64,000 nucleotides of DNA, from the NCBI RefSeq assembly GCF_003024525.3, contig NZ_CP035934.2, positions 930,001 to 994,000 on the forward strand, in the 5' to 3' direction. This document shows positions 34,838 through 45,516 of the stretch, one piece after another (the first letter of the stretch is position 1; every line of letters begins with the position of its first letter). A program made the translations under genes and the position numbers. Origin of the DNA: Acinetobacter cumulans (GTDB lineage: Bacteria; Pseudomonadota; Gammaproteobacteria; Pseudomonadales; Moraxellaceae). The notes under the pieces were generated by a model. It did no database searches, was not told the origin of the DNA, and saw only the letters and a program-made list of their open reading frames with translations.

Positions 34838-37732
34838 TTAAAGCGCTGCAATTTGCTCCATATTTGCTTTAATCTTCGCTAACTGATCAGCAAATTCAGC
34901 AAGTTTCACTTTCTCGCCTTCAACCACAGCAGCAGGTGCTTTCGCTACAAAACCTTCATTGCCTAACTTAGTCGCAATTTGGTCATGCTGTTTTTGAACC
35001 TTGTCTAAGTCTTTTTGCAAACGACCCAATTCCGCTTTAGGGTCAATTAAACCCTTCATTGGAACGAATACAGATACATGACCCACTACAGATGAAGAAG
35101 ACAATGGCGGTTGTTCACCATCAGCAAGGAAAGTAATGCTTTCAACTTTCGCCAACGCAGTGAATAACGCTTCGATACGCGTGATCTGTGCTTTTTCAGC
35201 ATCCGTCGTGTTTTGCAGAAGAACAGGCAACAAGCGAGCATTACCTAAGCCCATCTCACCACGGATGTTACGTACCGCACCAATCAAACCTTGCAGCCAT
35301 TGCATATCCGCTTCAGCTTGTTCGTTAATCAATGCTTGCTCAGCAACAGGGTACTGTGCAAGCATAATCGTTTCGCCAGAAATGTTCAGTTTCGGCGCAA
35401 GCGTTTGCCAAATTTCTTCTGTTAGGTAAGGCATCAACGGATGAGCCAAACGTAAAGACGCTTCCATCACAGCAAGTAGAACACGACGTACTTCAGCTTT
35501 ACGCTCAACCGATACGTTTTCATCATTTAGAACAGGCTTAGTCAGCTCTACATACCAGTCACAGTATTCATTCCAAATGAACTCGTAAATCGCTTGCGCA
35601 GCCAAGTCTAAACGGTACGTTGCAAATGCAGTTTGCACCGCTTGTTCCGCTTTTTGTAAACGGCTAACAATCCACTGTTCAGGCAATTCCCAAAGGTCTT
35701 GACGAACTTCTTGACCAATCACTTGCTCTTCACAGTTCATCATCACGAAACGCGTAGCGTTCCAGATTTTGTTGGCAAAGTTACGGTAGCCTTCAACACG
35801 CTTCATATCGAACTTAATGTCACGGCCTGTGTTCGCAAGCGCACAGAAAGTGAAACGAACCGCATCTGTACCGTAAGATTGAATGCCTTCAGGGAATTCT
35901 TTACGTGTTGATTTTTCAATCTTCGCTGCTTGTTTCGGGTTCATCAAACCAGTCGTACGTTTTTGTACTAAAGTTTCAAGATCAACACCGTCAATCAAAT
36001 CTAATGGGTCAAGCACGTTGCCCTTAGATTTAGACATTTTCTGACCTTCGCCATCACGAACTAAACCATGTACATACACAGTTTTGAACGGAACTTGCGG
36101 TGTGCCATCTTCATTTTTCATGAAGTGCATGGTCATCATGATCATGCGGGCAACCCAGAAGAAGATGATGTCAAAACCAGTCACAAGCACATCAGTCGGG
36201 TGGAAAGTATTTAAGAAATAGTTTTCTTTATCTTTCGCCGCATCGCCAGTCCAACCTAAAGTTGAGAATGTCCAAAGACCAGAAGAGAACCATGTATCAA
36301 GCACGTCTTCGTCTTGTTTCAATTCAACTTCAGGTGCAATGCCGTTTTTCGCACGAACTTCAGCTTCATCACGACCTACAAATACGTTACCTTCAGCATC
36401 GTACCAAGCAGGGATACGGTGACCCCACCACAATTGACGCGAAATACACCAATCTTGGATGTTGTTCATCCACGCCATGTACATGTTGCTGTATTGCTCA
36501 GGAACGAATTTAATCTCGCCATCTTTCACTGCTTTAATTGCAGGCTCAGCAAGCGGCGCAATTTTTACGTACCATTGGTCAGTCAGTAGTGGTTCAACGA
36601 TCACGCCTGAACGGTCACCGCGAGGTGGCTTCAATGTGTACGGTTGAATTTGGTCTAACCAGCCTTCAGCTTCTGCTTGAGCAACCAATTGTTTACGTGC
36701 AGCAAAACGTTCTAAACCAATGTAGTCCGCAGGTGCAGGAATGGTTTTAGAAATTTGCTCGCCCGCTTTCGCGATGTATTCAAACTCAGCAAGAACTTCC
36801 GCATTTTTGTTGAAGATGTTGATGATTGGAAGTTCACAGCGTTTGCCCACTTCATAGTCATTGAAGTCGTGCGCAGGGGTGATTTTCACACAGCCTGTAC
36901 CAAATTCTTTGTCTACATATTCGTCTTTAACGATAGGAACAGCACGGCCTGTAATTGGCAAGATAATGTTTTTGCCAACAAGTGCTGCATAGCGTTCATC
37001 ATCCAGTGCAACTGCAACGGCTGTATCGCCAAGCAATGTTTCAGGACGAGTCGTCGCAACAACGATGTGATCTTTACCGTCGTGGGTACGAAGTGACTTA
37101 TCTTCAAAGAAATATTTGAAGTGCCATAATGAACCTGCTTCTTCTTTATCAGACTCTACTTCTAAGTCAGAAAGGGCAGTTTGTAGTTTAGGGTCCCAGT
37201 TTACAAGGCGTTTACCGCGGTAAATTAAGCCTTCTTCATGTAGCTTAACAAATACTTCTTTCACCGCATTTGATAAACCTTCGTCCATCGTGAAGCGTTC
37301 ACGAGACCAGTCTACAGAAGAACCTAAGCGACGAATTTGACGGGTAATGTTACCGCCAGATTGTTCTTTCCATTCCCACACTTTTTCAATGAACTTTTCA
37401 CGGCCAAGGTCATGACGGCTAATACCTTCAGCACCCAACTGACGTTCAACAACCATTTGCGTTGCAATACCCGCATGGTCCGTACCTGGTTGCCAAAGCG
37501 TATTTTTGCCAGACATACGGTTATAACGAGTCAGAGCATCCATGATGGCATTGTTAAAACCATGACCCATGTGCAAGCTACCAGTGACGTTTGGCGGTGG
37601 AATCATGATACAGAATGATTCACCTTTTTCAGACGGTTTGAAGTAACCGCGCTCTTCCCAAGTTTGGTACCATTTTTTTTCGATCTCGGTTGGATCGTAG
37701 GTCGTAGCAATATTTTGCGCTGAATCAGTCAT
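34838..37732 (-). CDS. valS: Valyl-tRNA synthetase
   Basis: A 964-aa class I aminoacyl-tRNA synthetase charging tRNA-Val. Signatures: [13 protein letters not shown] (HIGH-type) near residues 46-58, the editing domain ([29 protein letters not shown]), the tRNA-contact [12 protein letters not shown], and KMSKSKGNV. The anticodon domain and a C-terminal coiled coil ([20 protein letters not shown]) complete it. It is full length and intact. Its 3' end borders the retron, and the gene is not disturbed. Confidence 0.97.
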   Translation of the reverse strand: MTDSAQNIATTYDPTEIEKKWYQTWEERGYFKPSEKGESFCIMIPPPNVTGSLHMGHGFNNAIMDALTRYNRMSGKNTLWQPGTDHAGIATQMVVERQLGAEGISRHDLGREKFIEKVWEWKEQSGGNITRQIRRLGSSVDWSRERFTMDEGLSNAVKEVFVKLHEEGLIYRGKRLVNWDPKLQTALSDLEVESDKEEAGSLWHFKYFFEDKSLRTHDGKDHIVVATTRPETLLGDTAVAVALDDERYAALVGKNIILPITGRAVPIVKDEYVDKEFGTGCVKITPAHDFNDYEVGKRCELPIINIFNKNAEVLAEFEYIAKAGEQISKTIPAPADYIGLERFAARKQLVAQAEAEGWLDQIQPYTLKPPRGDRSGVIVEPLLTDQWYVKIAPLAEPAIKAVKDGEIKFVPEQYSNMYMAWMNNIQDWCISRQLWWGHRIPAWYDAEGNVFVGRDEAEVRAKNGIAPEVELKQDEDVLDTWFSSGLWTFSTLGWTGDAAKDKENYFLNTFHPTDVLVTGFDIIFFWVARMIMMTMHFMKNEDGTPQVPFKTVYVHGLVRDGEGQKMSKSKGNVLDPLDLIDGVDLETLVQKRTTGLMNPKQAAKIEKSTRKEFPEGIQSYGTDAVRFTFCALANTGRDIKFDMKRVEGYRNFANKIWNATRFVMMNCEEQVIGQEVRQDLWELPEQWIVSRLQKAEQAVQTAFATYRLDLAAQAIYEFIWNEYCDWYVELTKPVLNDENVSVERKAEVRRVLLAVMEASLRLAHPLMPYLTEEIWQTLAPKLNISGETIMLAQYPVAEQALINEQAEADMQWLQGLIGAVRNIRGEMGLGNARLLPVLLQNTTDAEKAQITRIEALFTALAKVESITFLADGEQPPLSSSSVVGHVSVFVPMKGLIDPKAELGRLQKDLDKVQKQHDQIATKLGNEGFVAKAPAAVVEGEKVKLAEFADQLAKIKANMEQIAAL

Positions 37733-37910
37733 AGTCTAAACAGATCAAAAGTGGATAAAAAATTAGACCTATTGTAGCAAAAAAAATGGAGATTTAGGGA
37801 TGTTGCAAGAATGTAAACTTTCGCCAATTGGCAGTACCAATCCTTAGCATTATGATAGGCTTAAGAAAAGAACACGTAGACCGTTAAACACTATAACAAG
37901 GAGGCCTGCA

Positions 37911-38576
37911 ATGAGTTATACAATTTTCCTTAAAATTCAGCCAGAAACACACCAACGTTTTATGGGCATACATCAAAAAATCAACGAAAATAATACCGAT
38001 AGCATGGCAAAGCCCTTGGGGGATACTCTGGCGGATATAGCCTGCGATATTATCGATCAAGTCTTTGGAAGTATGGCAAAAATGTCCAGCTCAAGTGATC
38101 ATGAGTCAGAAAAAATCATTAAGCAGGTGACTGAAATGACCCGCAAATATATGCCGTGGTCGGTGTCATTTTTTGGCAATGATCGTCTCAAACCCATGGT
38201 CAATTATCTGCATGAGCTGACTGTCGATCAAAATGGCAACACCTTTGTAACTTATCCAGTCGACAATGCCTTGATTACAGAATTACTGGGCTGTGTTGAA
38301 CAGATTAAACTGGGTAATAACCAATATGTACCGACTGCACTGAAGGCATTTACCGAAGTGGTCGATCAAGGGGTTACACATTTGGTGCGTGAGCCTAAAA
38401 AAATGTTGAAATTCAATATAGTAGTGGATAAAACCTTAAATGGGGTGATTAATCTAACTACTCAGCTGGGCTACAAGCGCTTTGATAAATTGGGTTCAAT
38501 TTATAATGCCCAAGCAATAAGCCCATATTTTGATCATTTTATTGGCTTTATTCAGCAAGAAGCAGTAAAAAGTTAA
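37911..38576 (+). CDS. Conserved hypothetical protein
   Basis: A 221-aa soluble, mainly helical protein that I do not recognise. No signal peptide, membrane segment or catalytic motif is seen. A segment of alternating hydrophobic residues (TLADIACDIIDQVFGSM) and a near-symmetrical second half (KTLNGVINLTTQLGYKRFDKLGSIY) suggest an all-alpha fold. ATG 37911 has a very strong ribosome site AAGGAGG, implying good expression. The SDR gene follows after 41 bp in the same direction, so the two may be co-transcribed. Confidence 0.65.
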   Translation: MSYTIFLKIQPETHQRFMGIHQKINENNTDSMAKPLGDTLADIACDIIDQVFGSMAKMSSSSDHESEKIIKQVTEMTRKYMPWSVSFFGNDRLKPMVNYLHELTVDQNGNTFVTYPVDNALITELLGCVEQIKLGNNQYVPTALKAFTEVVDQGVTHLVREPKKMLKFNIVVDKTLNGVINLTTQLGYKRFDKLGSIYNAQAISPYFDHFIGFIQQEAVKS

Positions 38577-38617
38577 ATATCGAGTTTGATTTGCAGTTCG
38601 CATAACAGGGGAAGAAC

Positions 38618-39424
38618 ATGGCGCAACTGAAAAGTTTGCAAGACAAAGTTGTTTGGATTACAGGTGCTTCATCTGGTTTAGGCAAGGCGCTGGCACAGGA
38701 ATGTGCATTGCAAGGTGCACACGTTGTGCTAACTGCACGTCGTTTTGAGGAGTTGGAAAATGTACGTGTTGGCTTACTAAAACCTGAACAGCATTTATCT
38801 ATAGCAGCGGATATTACTGATGAAAATCAAGTCCGCCATGCCTATGAACAGGTCTTACAGTGCAAAGGTCGTATCGATTGGCTGATTAATAATGCAGGCT
38901 TAAGCCAGCGCGCGCTCATTACAGAAACCACCATGCAGACTGAACGCGCCATTATGGAGCTGGATTACTTTTCACAAGTATTTTTGACCAAAACAGCATT
39001 ACCATCTTTCTTGCAACAAAAATCAGGCCGCATTGTGTTTGTTTCTAGCGTGGCTGGTCTATTGGGTACGCAGTATCGCGCTTCATATTCGGCAGCTAAA
39101 GCAGCCATTCACTTATGGGCCAACAGTTTACGTGCAGAAGTTGCTGAGCAAGGGGTCGATGTATCTGTCATTTTCCCAGGCTTTGTCAAAACCAATGTCT
39201 CTATTAATGCTTTAAATGGAGAGGGCAAGGCGCAAGGCTATGATAATGAAGCCACGGCCAATGGTTTAGAAGCAGATGAGTTTGCAAAAATTACAGTAAA
39301 TGCATTGCTCAAAGGGGAAGAATACATTGTGGTTGGTGGTCGTAAAGAAGTTTTGGGCACATGGGTATCACGCCTGTCGCCAAGTACGCTATATAAAATG
39401 ATCCGTAAAATGAAAGTGAAGTGA
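38618..39424 (+). CDS. Short-chain dehydrogenase/reductase
   Basis: A 268-aa SDR. Cofactor motif TGASSGLG (about 15-22) is followed by an ARR segment suggesting NADP(H). NNAG (about 91-94), the catalytic Ser in VSSVAG and YSAAK (YxxxK) are all present. The PGFVKTN segment and an extended C-terminus (LGTWVSRLSPSTLYKMIRKMK) resemble the DHRS7-like membrane-associated subgroup, which acts on lipids or retinoid-like substrates. Start ATG 38618 has GGGGAAG upstream. Substrate unknown. Confidence 0.87.
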   Translation: MAQLKSLQDKVVWITGASSGLGKALAQECALQGAHVVLTARRFEELENVRVGLLKPEQHLSIAADITDENQVRHAYEQVLQCKGRIDWLINNAGLSQRALITETTMQTERAIMELDYFSQVFLTKTALPSFLQQKSGRIVFVSSVAGLLGTQYRASYSAAKAAIHLWANSLRAEVAEQGVDVSVIFPGFVKTNVSINALNGEGKAQGYDNEATANGLEADEFAKITVNALLKGEEYIVVGGRKEVLGTWVSRLSPSTLYKMIRKMKVK

Positions 39425-39464
39425 TTTTTTGATCTCACATTCATTAAATTAAATATAAAGTGAA

Positions 39465-39492
39465 ATGACGCTTATTTAAATTTAAGCGTCAT
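39465..39492. terminator. Hairpin between convergent SDR and small hypothetical gene
   Basis: A 10-bp stem ATGACGCTTA / TAAGCGTCAT with an 8-nt loop. There is no long T run, so terminator function is tentative. Confidence 0.5.
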
Positions 39493-39515
39493 GAGATATG
39501 CCACTACATTGGGCA

Positions 39516-39941
39516 TCAAATTCTGCACAACTTTTTATCAATTGGAATAGTTTGTAGAATTTGGTTGTTGGTATCCTTATAAATAAAATCGTAGTGAATG
39601 TTATGTTCAAATGTATGAGCAACTGATGCGCATAAATTTTCCTTGTGTCTTTGAGTTGAATAATTCATTAAAGGACTATTCTGAATCTGTGCAGCATTCA
39701 GTTCGTATGTGTAGGCAACACTTAATTCACGTCGATCAATAGCAATTAACGTACTATATTTATCTATTCTTAGTGGTAATTTACGACGTAAATGATTTAA
39801 TTCTTCATCAAGTGCTATTGTGATCTGCTCTTGAACTTTATCTGCATTGCTTCCAAAAAAATAAGGTGAAATCACATAGTGACTAAATATATACCCACCA
39901 ATTCCACCTAAAATATAACCAATAACTTTTTTCTTATTCAT
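39516..39941 (-). CDS. Small membrane-anchored hypothetical protein
   Basis: A 141-aa protein with one glycine-rich N-terminal membrane segment (KVIGYILGGIGGYIFSHYVI) and a soluble remainder exposed outside the cytoplasm. Two cysteines (KENLCAS and KKLCRI) could form a disulfide. I do not recognise the family. It is downstream of the two YbjQ-like genes on the same strand, 32 bp after the nearer one, and probably shares their transcript. Confidence 0.6.
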   Translation of the reverse strand: MNKKKVIGYILGGIGGYIFSHYVISPYFFGSNADKVQEQITIALDEELNHLRRKLPLRIDKYSTLIAIDRRELSVAYTYELNAAQIQNSPLMNYSTQRHKENLCASVAHTFEHNIHYDFIYKDTNNQILQTIPIDKKLCRI

Positions 39942-39973
39942 GATTTAAGCCGAATATTTTTTCTAACGATTTA

Positions 39974-40408
39974 TTATTTTTGAATGGCTGTTCCATAAGC
40001 AAATACTTCTACCATACCACCTTCCATGCCCATTTCAGTGGTGCTGAGGCGTAACCCTAATATTTCAGATGCGCCGATTTTTTCTGCTTCAAGCTTTAAG
40101 CGAACTACGGCTTCGCGGCGCGCACGTTCTACGACTGTTTCGTAGCTGCTCAGGTTGCCGCCAAAAAAATTCTGAATATTGGCAATCACATATTTAAAAT
40201 AATCATGAGAAATGACCACATTGCTGCTGATCATTTGTCCCGGCTGTTCGCTGGTTTTAAAACGACTACTGTCTAAGCGGATATAGGCAAGACGTTTTTC
40301 CTGTACCTCAAGCTCAGCCAAGTGTTTACTTTCGGCACGACGGCCAAAACCCCAACCGATAGCAAATAAAATAACAAAAATGACAACTTTAAAAAGAAAA
40401 GCATCCAT
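39974..40408 (-). CDS. YbjQ-like (UPF0145) domain protein with membrane anchor
   Basis: A 144-aa protein: an N-terminal membrane helix (FKVVIFVILFAIGWGFG), a charged linker and a YbjQ-like domain (IQNFFGGNLSSYETVVERARREAVVRLK, IGASEILGLRLS, EVFAYGTAI). It is a divergent paralogue of the next gene upstream, which ends 4 bp away from its start. YbjQ proteins form homopentamers annotated as heavy-metal-binding, but the function is not established. The linked pair may form mixed assemblies at the membrane. Confidence 0.75.
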   Translation of the reverse strand: MDAFLFKVVIFVILFAIGWGFGRRAESKHLAELEVQEKRLAYIRLDSSRFKTSEQPGQMISSNVVISHDYFKYVIANIQNFFGGNLSSYETVVERARREAVVRLKLEAEKIGASEILGLRLSTTEMGMEGGMVEVFAYGTAIQK

Positions 40409-40412
40409 AGCC

Positions 40413-40769
40413 TTAGCCTTGTGTTGGGAATGGATCAGGCAGTTTTGGCTGATTGGCTTCTACGCGCACAGCAGTCCCATAAACAAACAATTCAGATGCA
40501 CCTTGCGCAATATTTGAAGTCGAAAAGCGAATACCCACGATTGCATTGGCACCCAAAGCTTGCGCCTTTGCCACCATACGGTCCATGGCTTCTTGGCGTG
40601 ATTCTTCTAATAGTTCGGTATAGGCTGTAAGTTCGCCACCAACAATATTTTTAAGTCCTGCTAATAGGTCACGTCCCACGTGTTTACTACGTACAGTGCT
40701 CCCATAAACCACATCAAGTTGTTGGGTAATGGTATGGCCAGGTACAGATTCAAGATTACTCAGTAGCAT
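40413..40769 (-). CDS. YbjQ/UPF0145 family protein
   Basis: A 118-aa soluble protein with typical YbjQ features: GSTVRSKHVGRDLLAGLKN, GGELTAYTELLEESRQEAMDRM, ALGANAIVGIRF and ELFVYGTAVRV. It is of normal family length with a short proline-containing tail. It is first of a probable three-gene operon with the membrane-anchored paralogue and the small hypothetical protein. Confidence 0.85.
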   Translation of the reverse strand: MLLSNLESVPGHTITQQLDVVYGSTVRSKHVGRDLLAGLKNIVGGELTAYTELLEESRQEAMDRMVAKAQALGANAIVGIRFSTSNIAQGASELFVYGTAVRVEANQPKLPDPFPTQG

Positions 40770-40832
40770 TTTTAGTGATCAATATCAAAAAAAGAATACA
40801 GTGAAGATAGAAAAGTTATAGCTAAAAAGCAA

Positions 40833-40856
40833 TAAAAAAGCCCACCGAAGTGAGCT
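40833..40856 (-). terminator. Terminator of adeIJK
   Basis: On the minus strand AGCTCAC-TTCG-GTGGGCT is followed by TTTTTT: a 7-bp stem with a UUCG tetraloop, about 20 bp after adeK. Confidence 0.9.
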
Positions 40857-40876
40857 CTTTATTAAGTGTCGCGCAA

Positions 40877-42325
40877 TTATTTGGTAGTTGCTGCTTTACG
40901 TTCTGCACTTGATGGCTGTTGTTGTACAGCATCGCTAGTGTTAGCCTTAATACCACCACCGAGTGTTTTGTATAACTCAACTTGGTTGTTTAAATTTGCT
41001 TGCTCAAGGAGCAACAAGCCTTGTTCAGAAGCATAAGACGTACGCTGTGCATCTAATACAGTTAAGTAGCTATCAATACCAGCACGGAAGCGGGCATTCG
41101 ATAGTTTGTAAGTCGTATTGGTTGCATCAACTAAGCGTTTTTGTGCAGATAGACGGTCGCCAATGTTTTGACGTACAGCTAGTGCATCATTCACTTCACG
41201 GAATGCTGACTGTATTGATTTTTCATAATCAGACAAAGCAATTTGCTGGTCTGTTTCTGAAATTTTAATGTTGGCTTGACGTGTACCCCAATCGAAGATT
41301 GGTAAGTTTATGCTTGGACCTACACCCCAAACAAAGCTACCTGACTTAAATAAATCACCTAAGTCTGTAGACGCATAACCCGCAGAGCCTGTGAGGCTAA
41401 TCGTTGGGAATAAACGTGCTTTGGCTGCGCCAATATTTGCACCTGCAGCTGATAATTTATATTCAGCAGCGCGAATGTCAGGACGGTTGTTCAGGAGTTC
41501 GCTTGGTAGACCAGAGCCAATAGTATTGTTTGACGTAATACGTGTTACACGTTGTTTCGCTAACAAACTCTCAGGCACTTGCTCACCCACCAAGAGGTTG
41601 AGTAAGTTTTGTGCTTGAGCAACTTGGGTCTTGTAGTTCGCAACATCATTACGTGCAGTTTCTACAGAAATTTGTGCCTGACGAACAGGAACTTCACTGT
41701 CAATACCTACATCAAAGCGTTTTTTGTTGAGGTTATAAGACTCAAGCTGTGCTTTTAAAGTTTGATCAGCAAGCTTTAGATTCGCATTGGCAAATGAGTA
41801 GTTTAACCATGCTTGTGCAACTTGGCCGATGAGTGCAATTTGAGTCGCATCACGTGCGCTGGCAGTGGCAAGATAACTGTCTAAAGCATTGTCTTTTAAG
41901 CTACGTACACGACCCCAAAAATCAAGCTCATAAGCAGTCACACCAAGGCCGACGTTATAACGTGTTTGGGCACCCGCACCTTGGTCTTGGCGTAGCACAT
42001 CACCACTTGCACCAATGGTTGGAAGTTGGTTATTTGCCGTAATTTGATACTGTTGTTGTGCACGTTGAATGTTGAGTGCAGCAGTACGTAAATCACGGTT
42101 GTTTGCTAAAGCCAAATTAAGAACTTGAACCAAACGCTGGTCAGCGAAAAAGTCTTTGTAACCTTGCGCAGCCACAGACGTGCCAGAAGCACTTGCTGTA
42201 TAGCTTTGTGGGATATTTGCCTGTGCGACCGGTTCTGGACCGCGCATGCTTTGGCAGGCAGCCAAAGCAAGCGCAAGTGAAGAAACCGCAATGCTACGAC
42301 CTGTAATAGACCATATATTTTGCAT
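40877..42325 (-). CDS. adeK: RND efflux outer-membrane channel AdeK
   Basis: A 482-aa TolC/OprM-type outer-membrane factor. The lipoprotein signal MQNIWSITGRSIAVSSLALALAAC is followed by two repeated coiled-coil and barrel halves (RAQQQYQITANNQLPTIGAS, YELDFWGRVRSLKD, NNRPDIRAAEYKLSAAGANIGAAKARLFP). It aligns closely with A. baumannii AdeK. The start ATG 42325 overlaps the adeJ stop (TGATG), implying coupling; a GTG one codon upstream is less likely. It completes the tripartite AdeIJK pump that gives intrinsic tolerance to many antibiotics. Confidence 0.95.
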   Translation of the reverse strand: MQNIWSITGRSIAVSSLALALAACQSMRGPEPVAQANIPQSYTASASGTSVAAQGYKDFFADQRLVQVLNLALANNRDLRTAALNIQRAQQQYQITANNQLPTIGASGDVLRQDQGAGAQTRYNVGLGVTAYELDFWGRVRSLKDNALDSYLATASARDATQIALIGQVAQAWLNYSFANANLKLADQTLKAQLESYNLNKKRFDVGIDSEVPVRQAQISVETARNDVANYKTQVAQAQNLLNLLVGEQVPESLLAKQRVTRITSNNTIGSGLPSELLNNRPDIRAAEYKLSAAGANIGAAKARLFPTISLTGSAGYASTDLGDLFKSGSFVWGVGPSINLPIFDWGTRQANIKISETDQQIALSDYEKSIQSAFREVNDALAVRQNIGDRLSAQKRLVDATNTTYKLSNARFRAGIDSYLTVLDAQRTSYASEQGLLLLEQANLNNQVELYKTLGGGIKANTSDAVQQQPSSAERKAATTK

Positions 42326-45300
42326 CACGATGTGTGCTCCTGATTGTTTTGTTGTTTTGGTTTGTATTTAAAGATACTTCGAATCCATACGTAGAACACA
42401 GGAATGAAGAAGATACCTAACAGCGTCGAGCTGATTACACCACCCAAGACACCATAACCTACAGAATGCTGACTACCTGCACCCGCGCCAGAAGCTAAGG
42501 CAAGCGGTAATACACCAAAACCGAAAGCTAAAGTTGTCATAATGATTGGACGTAAACGCATTTTTGCTGCATGCATTGTTGCATCAAATAGCTCTTCGCC
42601 TTTTTCCTGAAGTTCTTTGGCAAATTCTACAATCAAAATCGCGTTTTTGGCAGCCAAACCAATGACTGCTACGATCGCGACTTGGAAGTAAATGTTATTT
42701 GACAGGTTCGGATCTTTAAACAACACCATACCTAAGAATGTTAATGCAACAGCACCCATTACACCCAAAGGTACGACCAATAATACAGAGAATGGAATAG
42801 ACCAGCTTTCATACAACGCTGCTAAGCACAGGAATACGATAAGCAATGAAAGTGCGTATAAGAATGGAGCTTGTGCGCCAGACTCACGTTCTTCAAGAGA
42901 TAACCCAGTCCATTCGTAATCGAAACCTTGTAAGCCCATAGAAGGCAATTTCGCAATGATTTCTTCCATAGCAGCCATCGCATCACCCGAGCTCACACCT
43001 GGTGCTGGCGTACCCTGAATGTTCATGGATGAAATACCATTATAACGCTCAAGACGTGGTGAACCATAAGTCCATTCGCCAGTAGCAAATGTTGAGAATG
43101 GAATCATTACACCTTGTTTATTACGTACATACCACTTATTCAAGTCTTCAGGCATCATGCGTGAGTCTGATTCACCTTGAACATATACCTTTTTCACACG
43201 GCCACGGTCAATGAAGTCATTGATATACGAACCGCCCCAAGCCATACCCATCGTGGTGTTGATTTCAGAAATACTGACACCCATTGCACCTGCTTGCGCT
43301 TGGTCAACAATGATTTTGTACTGAGGTGTATCTTCTTGGCCGTTTGGACGCACACCCATTAAGCGTTTGTCTTGAGCAGCCATGCCTAAGATTGCATTAC
43401 GTGCATTTAGAAGCTGTTGATGACCAGCACCACCAGAATCTTTCAACTGTAAGTTAAAGCCTGCGCTCACACCCAATTCAGGCATTGCTGGTAGTTGTAA
43501 TGGCATGATGTAAGACGCATCTTTAACAATCATGTTTAATGCCATACCACGGCCAATAATTGCACCTACTTGAGACTCAGGTGAAGTACGTTCAGACCAA
43601 TCTTTTAACTTAATAAATGCCAAACCGGCATTTTGCCCCACACCTGTAAACGAGAAACCAGATACGCTGAATACAGATTCAACATAATCTTTTTCTTTAT
43701 GCAGGAAGTAGTCTGTCATGGTGTTAATGGTTTTGTCAGTACGTTCTAAGGTTGCGTTAGGTGGTAACTGAACCAAAGTCATGACTACACCTTGGTCTTC
43801 ATCTGGTAGGAATGAAGAAGGCAGTTTGGTAAACAAGAAGCCTAAAATGACGATTACAACACCGTATAACAAGCCAGAGAAGAGCTTGGCATGGGTCATG
43901 CGGTTAACGCCGTTTTGGTATTTACCTGCAACTTTATCGAAGCTTGTGTTAAACCAACGGAAGAATCGGGCAGGTAAGCTGTTACTCGGCGCTTTGTTTG
44001 GATCATGTTGTTTCAACAAGGTCGCACAAAGGGCCGGGGTAAAGGTAAGAGCCACAACTAATGACAAAATCATTGCCGTTACAAGCGTAATAGAGAATTG
44101 ACGGTAAATAACACCTGTTGTACCACTCATAAATGCCATAGGTACGAATACCGCAGACAATACAGAGGTAATACCAATTAATGCACCCGAAATTTGCTTC
44201 ATTGAAATTTCAGTCGCATGTACTGGGTCTAGGTGTTCTTCCACCATAATACGTTCAACGTTTTCGACCACAACAATCGCGTCATCCACTAAAAGACCAA
44301 TGGCAAGTACCATCGCAAACATAGTGAGAGTGTTGATTGAGAAACCAAATACATTAATTACAGCAAAAGTACCAAGTACAACAACTGGTACAGCCATGGT
44401 TGGAATGATCGTTGCGCGCCAGTTCTGTAAGAACAAGAACATCACAAGGAATACCAAGATCACCGCTTCAATCAGTGTATGTACAACACTTTCAATTGAA
44501 AGTTGAATAAATGGTGTTGTATCAAAGGCCAATTGGTCTTTCATACCTGTTGGATAGTTCTTGCGCAGTTCAACCAAACGCGCTTCTACTGCTTTTGCAG
44601 TATCTAGGGCATTTGCGCCTGTAGCCAGTTTAATGGCTACACCACCAGCGGGCTTACCATTGAACTTAGAGTCGAATTGATAGCTATCGGCACCAAGTTC
44701 TACGCGCGCAACATCGCCTAAGCGAACTTGAGCACCATTAGATGTATTTTTTAAGAAGATATTTTTAAATTCATCAGCCGTTTGCAATAAGCTTTGTGCA
44801 TTGACTGTCGCATTTAGCACTTGGCCTTGTACCGCAGGTGCACCACCTAACTGACCCACTGCAACTTGTGCGTTTTGGGTTTTGAGCGCACTTGCAATAT
44901 CGCTAGGAGTGACTTGTAAGTTGGCCATTTTGGATGGATCCATCCAAATACGCATAGCGTATGAGCCACCAAATACTTGTACTTCACCTACACCTGCCAC
45001 ACGGCTTAGAGGTTCAGAAATATTTGAGTTTACATAGTCTTTAATGTCATCTGCTGACAAGTTGCCATCTGGTGAGTAAAACGCTAAAACTTGTAAGAAG
45101 CTTGCGCCAGACTTGGTTACTTTTACACCTTGACGTTGTACGTCTTCAGGTAAAAGTGCAGTAGCAGATTGAAGTTTATTTTGTACTTGAACTTGGGCGA
45201 TATCTGGATCAACGCCTTGTTCGAAGTTTAACGCAATCGATGCTTGACCATTACCTGCGCTGTTTGAAGAAATGTAGCGCAAGCCATCAAGGCCATTCAT

Positions 45301-45504
45301 TTGCTGTTCGATAATCTGTGTAACTGTGTTTTCAACAGTGGCAGCAGATGCACCAGGATAAGTCGCAGAAATCGTGACCGTTGGTGGAGCAATGGTTGGG
45401 TACTGTGCAATCGGCATTTTTGTCAGCGTGATAATACCCGCCAACATAATGACTAATGCAATCACCCACGCAAAAATGGGGCGATGAATAAAGAATTGTG
45501 CCAT
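42325..45504 (-). CDS. adeJ: RND multidrug efflux transporter AdeJ
   Basis: A 1059-aa inner-membrane proton/drug antiporter of the HAE-1 RND family. Twelve membrane segments and two large periplasmic loops are visible. The proton-relay residues Asp407, Asp408 (GLLVDDAIVVVENVER) and Lys953 (GLAAKNAILIVEF) are all present. N-terminal MAQFFIHRPIFAWVIALVIM is characteristic. It pumps beta-lactams, fluoroquinolones, tetracyclines, chloramphenicol and others through AdeK. It lies 12 bp after adeI and overlaps adeK. No adeN-type regulator is in the window, as expected, since adeN is unlinked in A. baumannii. Confidence 0.96.
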   Translation of the reverse strand: MAQFFIHRPIFAWVIALVIMLAGIITLTKMPIAQYPTIAPPTVTISATYPGASAATVENTVTQIIEQQMNGLDGLRYISSNSAGNGQASIALNFEQGVDPDIAQVQVQNKLQSATALLPEDVQRQGVKVTKSGASFLQVLAFYSPDGNLSADDIKDYVNSNISEPLSRVAGVGEVQVFGGSYAMRIWMDPSKMANLQVTPSDIASALKTQNAQVAVGQLGGAPAVQGQVLNATVNAQSLLQTADEFKNIFLKNTSNGAQVRLGDVARVELGADSYQFDSKFNGKPAGGVAIKLATGANALDTAKAVEARLVELRKNYPTGMKDQLAFDTTPFIQLSIESVVHTLIEAVILVFLVMFLFLQNWRATIIPTMAVPVVVLGTFAVINVFGFSINTLTMFAMVLAIGLLVDDAIVVVENVERIMVEEHLDPVHATEISMKQISGALIGITSVLSAVFVPMAFMSGTTGVIYRQFSITLVTAMILSLVVALTFTPALCATLLKQHDPNKAPSNSLPARFFRWFNTSFDKVAGKYQNGVNRMTHAKLFSGLLYGVVIVILGFLFTKLPSSFLPDEDQGVVMTLVQLPPNATLERTDKTINTMTDYFLHKEKDYVESVFSVSGFSFTGVGQNAGLAFIKLKDWSERTSPESQVGAIIGRGMALNMIVKDASYIMPLQLPAMPELGVSAGFNLQLKDSGGAGHQQLLNARNAILGMAAQDKRLMGVRPNGQEDTPQYKIIVDQAQAGAMGVSISEINTTMGMAWGGSYINDFIDRGRVKKVYVQGESDSRMMPEDLNKWYVRNKQGVMIPFSTFATGEWTYGSPRLERYNGISSMNIQGTPAPGVSSGDAMAAMEEIIAKLPSMGLQGFDYEWTGLSLEERESGAQAPFLYALSLLIVFLCLAALYESWSIPFSVLLVVPLGVMGAVALTFLGMVLFKDPNLSNNIYFQVAIVAVIGLAAKNAILIVEFAKELQEKGEELFDATMHAAKMRLRPIIMTTLAFGFGVLPLALASGAGAGSQHSVGYGVLGGVISSTLLGIFFIPVFYVWIRSIFKYKPKQQNNQEHTS

Positions 45505-45516
45505 TCAGTCTACCCC

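Noticed and set aside
36262..37618. Several plus-strand frames of 60-113 codons inside valS
   Set aside because: They are antisense shadows of a long conserved gene without start signals.
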